Shown here one piece after another: positions 9,197 to 19,288 of a DNA stretch of 64,000 bases (the first letter of the stretch is position 1; each line of letters starts with the position of its first letter). The translations under genes were made by a program, and so were the position numbers. This DNA is from JAGQRJ01 sp041402045 (GTDB lineage Bacteria > Planctomycetota > J058), in the NCBI GenBank assembly GCA_041402045.1, contig JAWKSZ010000026.1:1-64000 (forward strand), given 5' to 3'. The notes under the pieces are model-generated. The model made no database searches and had not been told where the DNA came from. It saw nothing but the letters and a program-made list of their open reading frames with translations.

Positions 9197-9271
9197 GAGC
9201 GCCGGATGCGGGAAATCCGCACGTCCGGTGCGGGGTGGGGGGAGGCCCTTCGGGGCCTTCCCTACCACGAC
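9197..9271 (+). ncRNA. Group II intron domains V and VI
   Basis: Domain V begins GAGCGCCGGATGCGG, has a GAAA tetraloop and closes with TCCGCACGTCCGGTGC, preserving the catalytic AGC and the two-base bulge region. Domain VI follows as a GGGGAGGCCC-TTCG-GGGCCTTCCC hairpin, with an unpaired A near the 3' base of the stem as likely branch point. Its good preservation contrasts with the decayed protein, so the ribozyme core may still be selected or the decay is recent. Confidence 0.85.
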
Positions 9272-9370
9272 TGTCTCTTGCCCGCGGAGTGCGACACCGG
9301 CGTGTCCCAGCGGAGCTCGGTGGTTGAATCTCTTCCTCTCCCAGGCTCGCCGCCCAGAGAGCGCGTCCGC

Positions 9371-9742
9371 GGAGCTCCGCTGCTGAGGGACCGCACCGGC
9401 GACCATGGATTCAACCTCCGAGCTCCGCTGCTGAGGACCCGTCCTGCGGACGCGCTACCAAGAAGCACCGAAGGCACCGAGCTCCGCTCCGTCGCTCCCT
9501 TCGCGGCGCTCCATGGCAAGAGACACCGAGCTCCGCGTGGACCTCGCGCGCCGACGTGCCGGCCGAGGAGTCCGGTGGATCAGGTGGAACGGGAGCCCAG
9601 GTGCGGAGCTCGGTGTCTCTTGCTCTCGGAGGCGAGCGACGGCCTGTCTCAGCGGGACTCGGTGTATTCGGTGTCTCTTGCCCGCGGAGTGCGACACCGG
9701 CGTGTCCCAGCGGAGCTCGGTGGTTCAATCTCTCCCTCTCCC
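9371..9742 (+). repeat. Intergenic repeat copy B (uninterrupted)
   Basis: This copy matches copy A along its length and is continuous across the point where copy A carries the intron (about 9671: ...CGGTGTATTCG / GTGTCTCTTG...). It thus serves as a local empty-site reference. The remaining spacer to the next gene (9743-9970) holds a GCAAACCCGGGTAAACCCCG repeat fragment and no gene. Confidence 0.8.
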
Positions 9743-9970
9743 ACTCAACGCGCACCCAGCAAGGCGACCCTCGTGCCGGGGCAAACCCGGGTAAACCCCG
9801 CCCCCGACCGCGCTCCGGCGAGCTGGACGTGCCGGGCGGCGGACCCCAGATCGTCCGGGGTGGGCGAGGGTCCGTCCCCGGGCGGTTTCACGATTCCGCC
9901 AGCCGGACTCGGTCCAGGTCCGCTGCGCGCACGACTTAGGGCCCGGCCGGGGGCTTGCTCTCGCGCGGGC

Positions 9971-12271
9971 ATGAACCACGAGCTCTCACCTGCGTTGCGT
10001 TGGGGCTGGCGCCTTTCGGGCCAGCGGCCGCTCGTGGCGGCGCTCGTGCTCGCGCTGGTGAGCGGGCTCGGGCTGTGGGCGTGGGGCGGGCGGCTGCGGG
10101 TCGACTTCTCGGCGGAGCAGGCGTTCCCCGAGCGGGACCCGGCGCGGGCGACCTACGAGCGCTACCGCGAGGCGTTCCCCGGCGGGGACCGGGCGCTGGT
10201 CCTGGTCGAGGCCGACGACGTGTTCACTCCGGCGGGGATCGCGCGGCTGCGCGCGCTCGAGACCGCGCTGGGGCGGGTCGAGGGGGTGGCCCGGGTCGAG
10301 GGGCCGACGAGCTCCGCCGAGCTGCGGGTGATCGAGGCCGGCGGCGAGAGCGCGCTCGAGGTCGGGCCGCTGTTCGAGCCGGGGTTCGACGCGGCGACGG
10401 TCGCCGCTCAGCGCCAGGTCGCGACCGAGGACCCGCTCTACCGCTGGCGGCTGGCCCGGCCCGACGGTCGCGCCGCGAGCCTGCACCTGACCCTCGAGCG
10501 CGAGGCCTTGGCGAGCGACGCCGCGCGGGCGGCGCTGGTCGGCCGGCTGCGCGCGACGTTGGCCCGGGAGCGCGCGCCGGGGCAGCGCCTGGCCCTGGGC
10601 GGGATCCCGGTGACCCGCACCCACGCCGCCGACGTTCTGCAGCGCGACGCGCTCACGCTGCTCCCGCTGGGGCTGCTCCTGGCGCTGGCGGTGCTCGCCT
10701 GGAGCACACGCTGCGCGACGAGCACGGTGGCCGCGCTGGTGACCGGGGTCGTGGCCCTGGTGTGGACCGCGCTCGTGACCTGCGCCCTGGGCTGGCCGCT
10801 GTTCATGCTCAGCGTGGGCACGCCGGTGGTGGTCCTGATCGTCTCGCTCTCCGACAGCGTGCACGTGATCGGGCACGCCCAGCAGGCCCGGCGCCGGGGC
10901 GTCGAGGTGCGGCGCGCGGTGCGCGAGGCCTGGGCCGAGAGCGTGGGCCCCTGCCTGGTGACCGAGCTCGTGATCGCGTTCGGGTTCCTGAGCCTCTGCG
11001 CCCAGGACGTGGCCATGGTCGCGCGCTTCGGCGCGCTGACCGCCGCCGGCGCGCTCTGCGCCTGGCTCGCGAACTTCACCGTGCTCCCGGCGCTGCTCCA
11101 GCTCGGGCGCCTGCGCCCGGCGCCGAGCCGCGGCAGCGGGCGCGCGCTGACCCGGACCGTGGCCTGGCTCGAGGCGCTGGGGCGCCGGCACCCGCGGCGG
11201 GTGGCGCTGGGGGTCGGGCTCGCGCTCGGGGCCTCGGCCCTCGGCGCGTGGCAGGTGCGCTCGGAGACCTACGCCCACGGCACGCTGGACCGCGACCTGC
11301 CCCGGGTGCACGAGGCGCTGGAGGCCGCGGCGGGGCAGGGCGGGAGCGTGCCCCTCGTGGTGTGGATCGAGCCCCCGGCCTCGCAGGCGGTGGCCGACGC
11401 CATGCTCGAGCCCCGCGCGCTGGCCCTCGTCGACCGGGTGGCCGGGCTCGTCGAGCGCACCCTCGCGCCGAGCCAGGTGCACAGCCCGACCGAGATCCTC
11501 AAGCGCGTGCACCGCGCCTTCGCGGACACGAGCGGGCTCCCGCCCAACGCCGAGGCCGCGGCCCAGGAGCTGCTCCTCGTGCCCAGCGAGCAGTTCGAGG
11601 GGCTGTTCGACCAGGACCGGCGCAGCGCGGCGGTGGCCGCGGTGCTCCCCGACGTGGGCGTGCGGCACACCCAGCCGGCGCTGGAGGCGCTCGAGCGCGA
11701 GCTGGCGCGGGAGGCCGAAGCCACCGGGTATCGGATCTCGCTCACCGGGACGCAGGTCTTGCTGCAGCGGATCCACGGGCAGCTCGTCGAGGGGCTCGCG
11801 ATCTCGCTCCTGCTCGCGGCGCTGCTCTCGGCCTTGGTGTTCCGCCTGGCGCTGGGGTCCTGGCGGCTGGGCGGGGTGGCCCTGGTGCTGAACGTGTTGC
11901 CCTTGGCCGCGACCCTGGGGATCATGGGCTGGGCGGGGATCGCGCTGGACCCCGCGACGGTGGTCGTGTTCTCGATCACCCTGGTGATCGCCGATGACGA
12001 CACGATCCAGTTCTGCACCCGCTACCGCCGCGCGCGCGCCCAGCCGGGGGTCCACGCCGAGTCGGCGCTGCGGCGCACGGTCCTGCGCTGCGGGCCGGCC
12101 ATGCTGCTCACCGCGGCCTGCGTCGGGGTCGGGTTCGCGCTCCTGGGGGTCTCCCACGTGGTCCCGCTCCAGCGCCTGGGCCTGCTCGCCGGGGCGTCCC
12201 TCGTGATCGCCGCGGGCTGCGACCTGCTCCTGGGGCCGCCCCTCATGCGGCTGGTCGAGCGGTGGGCGTGA
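9971..12271 (+). CDS. RND/MMPL-family transporter
   Basis: The 766-residue membrane protein has one N-terminal helix (about 23-43), a large periplasmic loop, a helix bundle (about 225-370), a second loop and a C-terminal bundle (about 610-760), the standard half-RND/MMPL plan. Diagnostic segments are VVVLIVSLSDSVHVIGH in the first bundle and ITLVIADDDTIQFCTRY in the second, with the charged residues that carry protons in this family. Such pumps export lipids, lipopeptides or hopanoids. The ATG at 9971 places the first helix correctly; the open frame upstream runs through repeats. Its stop overlaps the desaturase start (GTGA), so it heads the biosynthetic operon and is the probable exporter of the product. 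Confidence 0.85.
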   Translation: MNHELSPALRWGWRLSGQRPLVAALVLALVSGLGLWAWGGRLRVDFSAEQAFPERDPARATYERYREAFPGGDRALVLVEADDVFTPAGIARLRALETALGRVEGVARVEGPTSSAELRVIEAGGESALEVGPLFEPGFDAATVAAQRQVATEDPLYRWRLARPDGRAASLHLTLEREALASDAARAALVGRLRATLARERAPGQRLALGGIPVTRTHAADVLQRDALTLLPLGLLLALAVLAWSTRCATSTVAALVTGVVALVWTALVTCALGWPLFMLSVGTPVVVLIVSLSDSVHVIGHAQQARRRGVEVRRAVREAWAESVGPCLVTELVIAFGFLSLCAQDVAMVARFGALTAAGALCAWLANFTVLPALLQLGRLRPAPSRGSGRALTRTVAWLEALGRRHPRRVALGVGLALGASALGAWQVRSETYAHGTLDRDLPRVHEALEAAAGQGGSVPLVVWIEPPASQAVADAMLEPRALALVDRVAGLVERTLAPSQVHSPTEILKRVHRAFADTSGLPPNAEAAAQELLLVPSEQFEGLFDQDRRSAAVAAVLPDVGVRHTQPALEALERELAREAEATGYRISLTGTQVLLQRIHGQLVEGLAISLLLAALLSALVFRLALGSWRLGGVALVLNVLPLAATLGIMGWAGIALDPATVVVFSITLVIADDDTIQFCTRYRRARAQPGVHAESALRRTVLRCGPAMLLTAACVGVGFALLGVSHVVPLQRLGLLAGASLVIAAGCDLLLGPPLMRLVERWA

Positions 12272-13338
12272 GCGGCGCGGTCGCGCCCGCTCCCCCGGCG
12301 ACGGCCTCGAAGGCCTTCGCCCAGGACCTCCGCCAGCGCGTGGCGGACTACACCCAGGCCCACGGCGGCGACCTGCGCGGCGGCGCGGGCTACCTGCTGA
12401 AGAGCGCGCTCCTGCTCGCGGCCTTCGCCGCCTGCGCGGCCCTCGTGCTCGGCGGGCGCTTCTCGGGGGCGGTGACCTTCGGGCTGGCGCTGCTGTGGGG
12501 GGCGGTCTCGGCGCTGGTCGCGTTCAACATTCCCCACGACGCCCTGCACGGCGCGGCCTCGCGCAAGCCCTGGGTCAACCGCGGGCTGAGCGCGTGCTTC
12601 GACCTGATCGGCATGCACGCCACGACCTGGTGGATCAAGCACAACCTCGCGCACCACGGCTACACGAACCAGGAGGCCCTGGACCCCGACGTCGACGCCT
12701 GGCCGCTGCTGCGCCTGGCGCCGAGCCAGCGCCGGCTGTGGTTCCACCGCGCGCAGGTGCTCTACGCGCCGGGGGTCTACGCCGCCCTGAGCCTGTTCAT
12801 GGTGTTCGCCCTCGACCTCAAGGTCCTCGGCTCGCGGCGCTTCGCCGCGCGCTACGGGGTCGAGGTGAGCTGGCGCCAGCGCGGGGTGTGCCTGGGGAGC
12901 AAGGCGCTCTACCTGGGCTACGCGCTGGCGCTCCCGCTCTGGCTCCTGCCGTTCCCCCCGCTGGCGATCGTGGGCGGGTTCGTCGCCGTGCACGCGGTGA
13001 TCGGGCTGGCCTCGGCGGCGGTGCTCCTCCCCGCGCACCTGGTCGCGGGGACGACCTTCCCCACCCCCGAGGAGGCGCGGGAGGACCCCTGGGGCACGCA
13101 GCTCGCCTCGACCTTCGACTTCGCCCCCGAGAGCCGGCTCGCGAACTTCTTCCTCGGCGGGTTCAACACCAACGCCTTCCACCACCTGTTCCCGCGGGTG
13201 TGCCACCTGCACCTGCGCCCGCTGACCCGGATCCTGCGCGAGACCTGCGCCGCCCACGGCATGCCGTACCACGTGCTCACGCTGCCCGGCGCGGTGGCCG
13301 GGCACGCGCGCTTCCTGTGGGCCATGGGGCGCCCATGA
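12268..13338 (+). CDS. Membrane fatty acid desaturase
   Basis: Three histidine boxes are present: HDALH, HNLAHHGYT and NAFHHLFP with a further HLH, which hold the diiron centre of membrane acyl desaturases. Several hydrophobic segments surround them (about 50-95, 165-190, 210-250). The enzyme introduces a double bond into a fatty acyl chain using O2 and an electron donor. I choose the GTG at 12268, which overlaps the transporter stop as GTGA; a GTG two codons earlier is an alternative. It overlaps the following FAAL gene as ATGA. In this context it probably tailors the acyl chain loaded by the FAAL domain, which is inference. Confidence 0.9.
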   Translation: MSGAVAPAPPATASKAFAQDLRQRVADYTQAHGGDLRGGAGYLLKSALLLAAFAACAALVLGGRFSGAVTFGLALLWGAVSALVAFNIPHDALHGAASRKPWVNRGLSACFDLIGMHATTWWIKHNLAHHGYTNQEALDPDVDAWPLLRLAPSQRRLWFHRAQVLYAPGVYAALSLFMVFALDLKVLGSRRFAARYGVEVSWRQRGVCLGSKALYLGYALALPLWLLPFPPLAIVGGFVAVHAVIGLASAAVLLPAHLVAGTTFPTPEEAREDPWGTQLASTFDFAPESRLANFFLGGFNTNAFHHLFPRVCHLHLRPLTRILRETCAAHGMPYHVLTLPGAVAGHARFLWAMGRP

Positions 13339-16300
13339 GCCCAGTCGCCTCGGCGCTCTCGACCCTGGGGGACGTCCTCGACGCGGCGGCGGCGACGGAG
13401 CGCGGGGTCGCGTTCCTGCGCGCCGACGGCGAGGTCAAGGAGGCCCTGAGCTACCGCGCGCTGCGCGAGGCCGCGCGCCGGGTGGCCGGGGGCCTCGACG
13501 CCGCCGGGGTCCCGCCGGGGGCGCTGGTCGTGCTCCAGGTCGCCGAGCCGCGCCCGTTCGTGCTCGCGTTCTGGGGCTGCGTGCTCGGCGGGCGCGTGCC
13601 CGCGCCGCTGACCGCCTGCCACACCCGCGAGCACGTGCAGAAGCTGCGCGGCGTGCTCGCCCAGGAGCCCGAGGCCTGGCTGCTCCACGAGGGCGAGGTC
13701 CGCGAGCGCCTGACCGAGCTGGGGTGTGGCGACGTCGTCGAGCGCCCGCGGAGCTTGGCCCTCGAGGGCCTGCTCCAGGCGGAGCCCGGCGGCGCCCCCG
13801 CCCGCGACCCGGACGCGCTGGCCTTCGTGCAGTACTCCTCGGGCTCGACCGGCAGCCCCCGCGGCGTCGAGCTGACCCACGCGAACGTGCTCGCGAACCT
13901 GGAGGGGATCGCGCGGGCGGCCGAGCTCGGCCGCCAGGACGTGGCCCTGAGCTGGGTGCCCCTGACCCACGACATGGGGCTCGTGGGCTTCCACCTCACG
14001 CCGGTGTTCCTGGGGATCGAGCACCTCCTCCTGCGCCCGGGGGACTTCCTCAAGCGCCCGGTGGGCTGGCTGCGCGCGGCGAGCGCCCACGGGGCCACGC
14101 TCCTCGGCGCGCCGACCTTCGCCCTCGCCCTGTGCCTGCCGCGCTTGAAGCCGCGCGAGCTGGCGGGGCTCGACCTGGGCGCCGTGCGCCGGGTGTTCGT
14201 GGGCGCCGACCAGGTCGACGCCGCCGCCTGCGCCGCCTTCGGCGCGCGCCTCGCGCCCCAGAGCCTGGCGCCGGAGGCGCTCTACCCGGTCTACGGGCTG
14301 GCCGAGGCGACCCTCGGCGCCTGCTTCCCTTGCCCGGGAGCCCGCTGCGCAGCTCGTCGTCGATCCCGCGAGCCTGGTCCCCGGGGAGCGCGCGCGCCGC
14401 GCGCCGCAGGGCGAGGGCGTGGGCCTCGTGCTCCTCGGCGCGCCGATCCCGGGGGTCGAGCTGCGGATCCGCCACGCCGGCGCCGAGGTCGCGCCCGGGG
14501 TGCTGGGGGAGGTCGAGCTGCGCGGGCCCTGCGTGACGCGCGCCTATCGTGGCGGCGCCGGGCGCTTCGCCGACGGCTGGCTGTGCACGGGGGACCTGGG
14601 CTTCCTGCACGCGGGGCAGCTCGTGATCGCCGGGCGGCTCAAGGACGTGGTGTGCGCCGGCGGGGAGACCCACCACCTGCACGACCTGGAGCGCCTCTTG
14701 CGCGAAGCCGAGGCGGGCACGGTCATGCTCACCGCGCCCTGGCCCCACGCCGAGCGCGGGCTGGTCGCGTTCCTCGAGCACCGCGGGCCTCAGGCAGGCT
14801 TCGCGGCGCGGGCGCGGCGGGTGCGCGCCGTGCTGCGTCGCGCCCGCGGGCTCGTGACCCACGCCGTGCTCCCCGTGCGCAGCCTGCCGCGGACCACGAG
14901 CGGCAAGCTCACCCGCCGGCCCTTCGCCGAGCGCTACCTGCGCGGCGAGTTCGCCGCGCTCGAGGCCGAGCTCGCGCCGGCCGCGCTCCCGGGCGAGACC
15001 CTGGAGCGGGTGCTCGCGGTCCTGGACGAGCTCTGCCCCGACGCCGTCGACCCCGACCGCCCGTTCCTCGACGCCGGGGTCGAGAGCCGCGCCCTGGCTG
15101 AGGCGGCGAGCGCGCTCGAGGTCCCCGGGCGGCCGCTGGACGCCGGGATCCTCCTGGCCGCGCCCACCCCCCGCGCGCTGGCGCGCTACCTGGACACCGG
15201 CGAGCTGCCCCAGCCGCCGCCGGCGACGCGGGAGCCGGCGCTGGAGCCGATCGCCGTGGTCGGCCTCGCCGCGCGGCTGCCAGGGTCCGACGACGCCCGC
15301 GGGTTCTGGGAGGACCTGAGGTCGGGCGCCGTGCGCACCGGGCCCTTGCCGGCGTCGCGCCGCGACGACGTGCGCGCGGCGGCCTCGGCGCTGCGCGGGG
15401 TCAAGGTCGAGCCCGAGTGCCCGCCCATGGGCTACCTGGAGCGGATCGACGCCTTCGCCGCCGCGCACTTCGGGATCCCGACGAGCGAGGCCACGCTGAT
15501 CCACCCCGCGCACCGGCTGCTGCTCGAGCTGGCCGCGCAGGCGCTCCACGACGCGGACCCCGCCCGCGACTGGCGCGGGAGCGCGACCGGGGTGTTCGCC
15601 GCCCACGTCGGCGACTTCGAGGGCGTGCGCTACAAGGAGCTCCTGGCCAAGGTCGCCCCCGAGCTCCTGGGGGTGGCCAGCATCGGCAACGTGGGCAGCT
15701 TCGTCGCCGGGCGGGTGGCCCACCGCCTCGACCTGCGCGGGCCGGCGCTGGTGATCGACGCCGCGTGCTCGGCGTCCCTGGTCGCGCTGCACCTGGCCTG
15801 CGAGGCGCTGCGCCGCGGCGAGTGCGAGCAGGCGCTCGTGGGCTCGGCGCGGGTGAGCGTGATCCCCGAGCGCTGGCCGGTGCGCATGGGCTTCGAGTCG
15901 CGGCGCGGGAGCACGCGGCCCTTCGACCAGGACGCCGACGGCTGCGTGCTGGGGGAGGGCGGGGTGGCCCTCCTGCTCAAGCCGCTGAGCCGCGCTCGCC
16001 AGGACGGCGACCGGGTCTACGCGGTCGTGCGCGGGAGCGCGGTCAACCACGACGGCGGCGCCGGGGCGCTGACCGCGCCGAACCCCAGCGCCCAGGCGGC
16101 GGCCCTGCGCGCGGCCTGGGCTCGGGCCCAGCTCGACCCGCGGACCCTGGGCTTCGTCGAGGCCCACGGCGCGGGCACCGCCCTGGGAGACCCCGCCGAG
16201 CTCGAGGCCTTGCGCCATGCCCTGGGGCCGGTCGAGCGCGCGGCGCCGTGCTGGCTGGGCTCGGCCAAGGGCACCGTCGGGCACCTGTTCGGGGCCGCCG

Positions 16301-18072
16301 GGCTCGTGGGCTTCCTCAAGGCGACCCTCGCCCTGTGGCAGGGGGAGCTCCCGCCGACCGCCGGCCACGCGCGCCCGCACCCGGAGCTGCCCTTCGCCGC
16401 GGCGCGGGTCGCGGTCAACACCCAGCCGGTGCCCCTGGCGCCGGACGCCGTGGGCGGGGTGACCGCCCTCGGCTTCAGCGGGACCAACGCCCACGTGGTC
16501 GTCGCGGCGCCGCCCGGGGACCTGCGCCGCGCGGACTGGCAGCCGCCGTTGGCCCTCGAGCGCGCGCGCTACTGGCCGCGGGTGCCCGAGGCGCCGGACG
16601 GGCGGGAGGAGCGCTCCGCGCCTGCAGCGCGCAGCGAGGCGCAGGCCCTGGAGCAGGTGCGCGAGGCCTTCGCGCGCTACGCCGGGGTCACGCTCCAGCC
16701 GGGGCAGGAGGACGTGAGCGTGTTCGCCCTGGGCCTCGACTCGATCGTGCTCCTGCAGCTGCAGCAGGCGCTGGTCGAGGGCGGCGCGGCGCTGGGCGGG
16801 CTCGAGACCCCGCGCCAGCTCGCCCGCGCCCTGGCCCACGCGCCGCCGGCGTCACCCCTGGCCGCCCCCGAGCCGCCGCGCGCGATCCCCGCGCCGAGCC
16901 TCGCGCCTGCGCCGCTGACCCCGGCCCAGGCCGCCCACGTGGCCGAGCTGACCCAGGCGCTGGAGGACGGCGGGTCCAAGGCCTGGATCGACGCGCACCG
17001 CGACGTGCTCGCGCTGAACCGCGCGGTGGCTGGGCTGCGCCCGGGGCAGCAGGAGCTGACCTTCCCCCTGGTCGCGCGGGAGGCCAAGGGCGCGCGGCTC
17101 GTGCTCGAGGACGGGCGCGAGCTGATCGACCTCGCCCTCGGCTTCGGCGTGCACCTGTTCGGGCACGCGCCGGACTGGCTGCAGGCGGCGCTGCAGGCAG
17201 AGCTCGCCCGCGGCGCGCCCCTGGGCCCGGTCTCGCCGCTGGCCGGCGACGTCGCGCGCCGGATCCAGCGCCTGACCGGGGTCGAGCGCGTGGCGTTCTT
17301 CTCCACCGGGACCGAGGCGGTCAGCGTGGCCCTGCGCCTGGCGCGCACCGCCCGCGGGCGCTCCGGGATCGTGACCTTCGCCGGGAGCTACCACGGGCAC
17401 CACGAGCAGGTGCTCGGCGTCGCCGGCCCCGGCGGGCGCGCGCTGCCCGCCGCCCGCGGGATCCCGCCCGAGCTCCTGGCCACCACCCGGGTCCTCGACT
17501 ACGGCGACCCCGCGTCCCTGGACGCGATCTGGGCCCACGCCGACGAGCTGGCGGCGGTGGTCGTCGAGCCCGTGCAGAGCCGCGACCCGGGCAAGGTGCC
17601 CCTGGCCTTCCTGCGCGAGCTGCGCGCGCTGACCCGGGCCGCGGGGATCCCGCTCGTGTTCGACGAGGTGATCACCGGGTTCCGCGTGCACCCGGGCGGC
17701 GCCCAGGCGCGGTTCGGGGTCGAGGCCGACCTCGTGGTCTACGGCAAGGTGCTCGGCGGCGGGCTCCCGCTGGGGGTTGTCGCCGGGCGCGCCGAGTATC
17801 TGGACGCGCTGGACGGCGGGGCCTGGCGCTACGGCGACGGCTCGCTGCCCCAGACGCCGACGACCTTCGTCGCCGGCACCCTACTGCCAGCACTGGCGCT
17901 GGCCGCGAGCCAGGTGCTCGCCCGGCTCGAGGACGGGCCAGGCGCTCCTGGCGCGGCTCGAGGCGCGCACCGCCGACCTCTGCGAGCGCCTGAACCAGGC
18001 CTTCCGCCGCGCGAGGTCGCCTCGAGGCGGTGCAGCACCGCGTCCTGGTTCCGGATCCACCGGGGCCAGTGA
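13335..18072 (+). CDS. Hybrid megasynthase: FAAL-ACP-KS-ACP-aminotransferase (frameshifted)
   Basis: Domains in order: fatty-acyl-AMP ligase (13335 to about 14960; A3 motif YSSGSTGSPRG), acyl carrier protein (about 14985-15205; Ser in DAGVES), ketosynthase (about 15240-16530; active Cys in DAACSAS, both His in EAHGAGT and GTVGHLFG), second carrier (about 16640-16840; LGLDS) and class III PLP aminotransferase (from about 16970; DEVITGFR, Lys in VVYGKVLGG). A condensation domain follows in broken frames. This order is like mycosubtilin- and puwainaphycin-type starters that make beta-amino fatty acids. A one-base shift near 14336 (GGG run) interrupts the FAAL and a second near 17935 the aminotransferase; removing one G at the first restores EPAAQLVVDP. 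No AT domain is built in; a separate acyltransferase lies at 20.1-21.4 kb. ATGA overlap with the desaturase. Confidence 0.85.
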
Positions 18073-19288
18073 GCGAGCCCTTCTTCCACGGCTGTTCCGC
18101 CAGAGGTCTACGCCTGGGAGGGGCGCGCTGTTCCTCTCCAGCGCCCACGACGACCGGACCCTGGACGCGGTGGTCGCCGCCGCGACCCGCGCCGCCGCGC
18201 GTCGCCGCCGCGGGCTGGGGGACGCCGCCGCGGGCGCGGCTCCCGCTCAGCCCGGCGCAGGAGGCGCTCCTGCCCCTGCGGGTGGACGCCCTCGACGAGC
18301 GCTTCCTCGCGGCCCCTCGAGCTGCGCGGGCCCCTCGACGACGCCGCGCTGGAGCGCGCGGCCCTGGCCCTCACCCGGCGACACCCGGCGCTGCGCGCGA
18401 CCGCGCTCACCGCGCGCGGGCTGAGCGCGCTCGCGACCGCGCGCGCGTCCCCTGGGCGCGGCGTGAGGCGGCGCCCGAGGGGCTGGGAGGCCGCGGCCCG
18501 CGAGCTCCTGGGCGAGCCCTTGCCCCCGCCCTACTGGCGGCTGGTGCGCGTGCCTCGGGGCGGAGCGCCACGCGCTAGGGCTGATCCAGCGCGCGCGCTC
18601 CTCGGCCAGCTGGTCGGTCGGCGTGCTGCTCGAGGGCTCGCCGCGCTCTACCGCGCCGCGCGACAGGCCGCGCTCCCGGCGCCGCTGAAGTCGAGGCTCT
18701 GCTCCCGCGCTGGCCGCATGGCCGGGTCCGGGCGCCGAGCCCTGGACGCCGCGCCTGGAGGCGCGCGCTGGCAGCACGCGGTCCTCCTTTGCTGGGAGCT
18801 CGGCGCTGGCTCGGCGCTGGGAGGTCAGCCCCTTCGCGGCCCTCGTCGCGCTCTTGGCCCCCGGGCTCCGGTCGCCTGGCCGGGCGCGACGCCGTGGAGC
18901 TGGGGGCGACCCACGCCGCGCAGCCGCTCCTCGGCGCGCCGCGGGCCGGTAGGGCGCGCGACGTTGACCGCCGCAGGTCGAGCTCCGCGCGGACACGGGC
19001 CTGAGGCCCGCGCGCAGGCGGTAGGCGCGCAGCTCGCCCAGCCCCGCCGCCCGGCCCGCCCCGTGCCTCGCGCTCGTGACCCTGGACCGCACCCCGGACC
19101 TCGAGTTCGGCGGGCCCGCGGTCGCGCCCTTGCCCACGCCGGCCCTGGGCTGCCCGGGGGCCTTGGTCCTGGCCGCGCTCGCGACCCCTACCGGCGAGCT
19201 CTGGCTCGACTTCAAGCACCGCCTGGGCGACCCGGGCGACGCGTTCTTCGCCGAGCTGACCTCGGCCCTCGCACAGGAGGCCCCATGA
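17936..19288 (+). pseudogene. Aminotransferase end and condensation domain of the megasynthase, in broken frames
   Basis: Coding pieces continue the upstream gene but jump between frames. LLARLEARTADLCERLNQAF (about 17942) and EVYAWEGR...LFLSSAHDD (about 18105-18150) complete the aminotransferase. LPLSPAQEALLPL (about 18240) and LTRRHPALRATAL (about 18370) match the first two motifs of NRPS condensation domains, SWSVGVLLEG (about 18620) sits where HHxxxDGWS would be, and ELWLDFKHRLGDPGDAFFAE (about 19200) is the domain's end. I cannot read an intact HHxxxDG. The last frame ends at 19288, overlapping the next ATG as ATGA, which shows the original protein ran through. Either the domain has decayed or many indels are assembly errors. 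Confidence 0.65.

Larger units (their letters stand above)
7499..9271 (+). mobile_element. Group II intron (degenerate reverse transcriptase), ~1.77 kb
   Basis: The 5' end reads GTGCGCC, the usual group II start. The 3' end carries a domain V hairpin with AGC triad and GAAA loop (9197-9231) followed by a domain VI-like stem ending in CTACCAC. Between them lie a structured RNA region (7500-8060) and the remains of an intron-encoded reverse transcriptase/maturase. The boundaries are supported by comparison with the uninterrupted repeat copy at 9371-9742, where the two exon sequences meet at about 9671. The 3' boundary could be 9268 or 9271. With its protein broken, the intron cannot move on its own; splicing would need help in trans. 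Confidence 0.88.
7191..9342 (+). repeat. Intergenic repeat copy A, split by the group II intron
   Basis: Bases 7191-7498 plus 9272-9342 form one repeat unit (about 379 bp once the intron is removed) matching copy B at 9371-9742. Shared landmarks in order are AGCTCCGCTGCTG, ACCGCACCGGCGAC, ACCAAGAAGCACCGAAGG, GCGCTCCATGGCAAGAGAC, CTGTCTCAGCGGGACTCGG, then after the intron TGTCTCTTGCCCGCGGAGTG and CAGCGGAGCTCGGTGG. The unit shows no protein that stays in frame between copies. Confidence 0.8.

Noticed and set aside
9944..9959. CGGCCGGGGGCTTGCT as a sigma-54 promoter for the RND operon
   Set aside because: Spacing fits, but the start would fall on the ATG itself, giving a leaderless message, and such matches are expected by chance in GC-rich DNA.
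9179..9970. 264-residue upstream extension of the RND transporter frame
   Set aside because: It runs through domain V of the intron and the repeat copies, giving no protein character; the first transmembrane helix follows ATG 9971.
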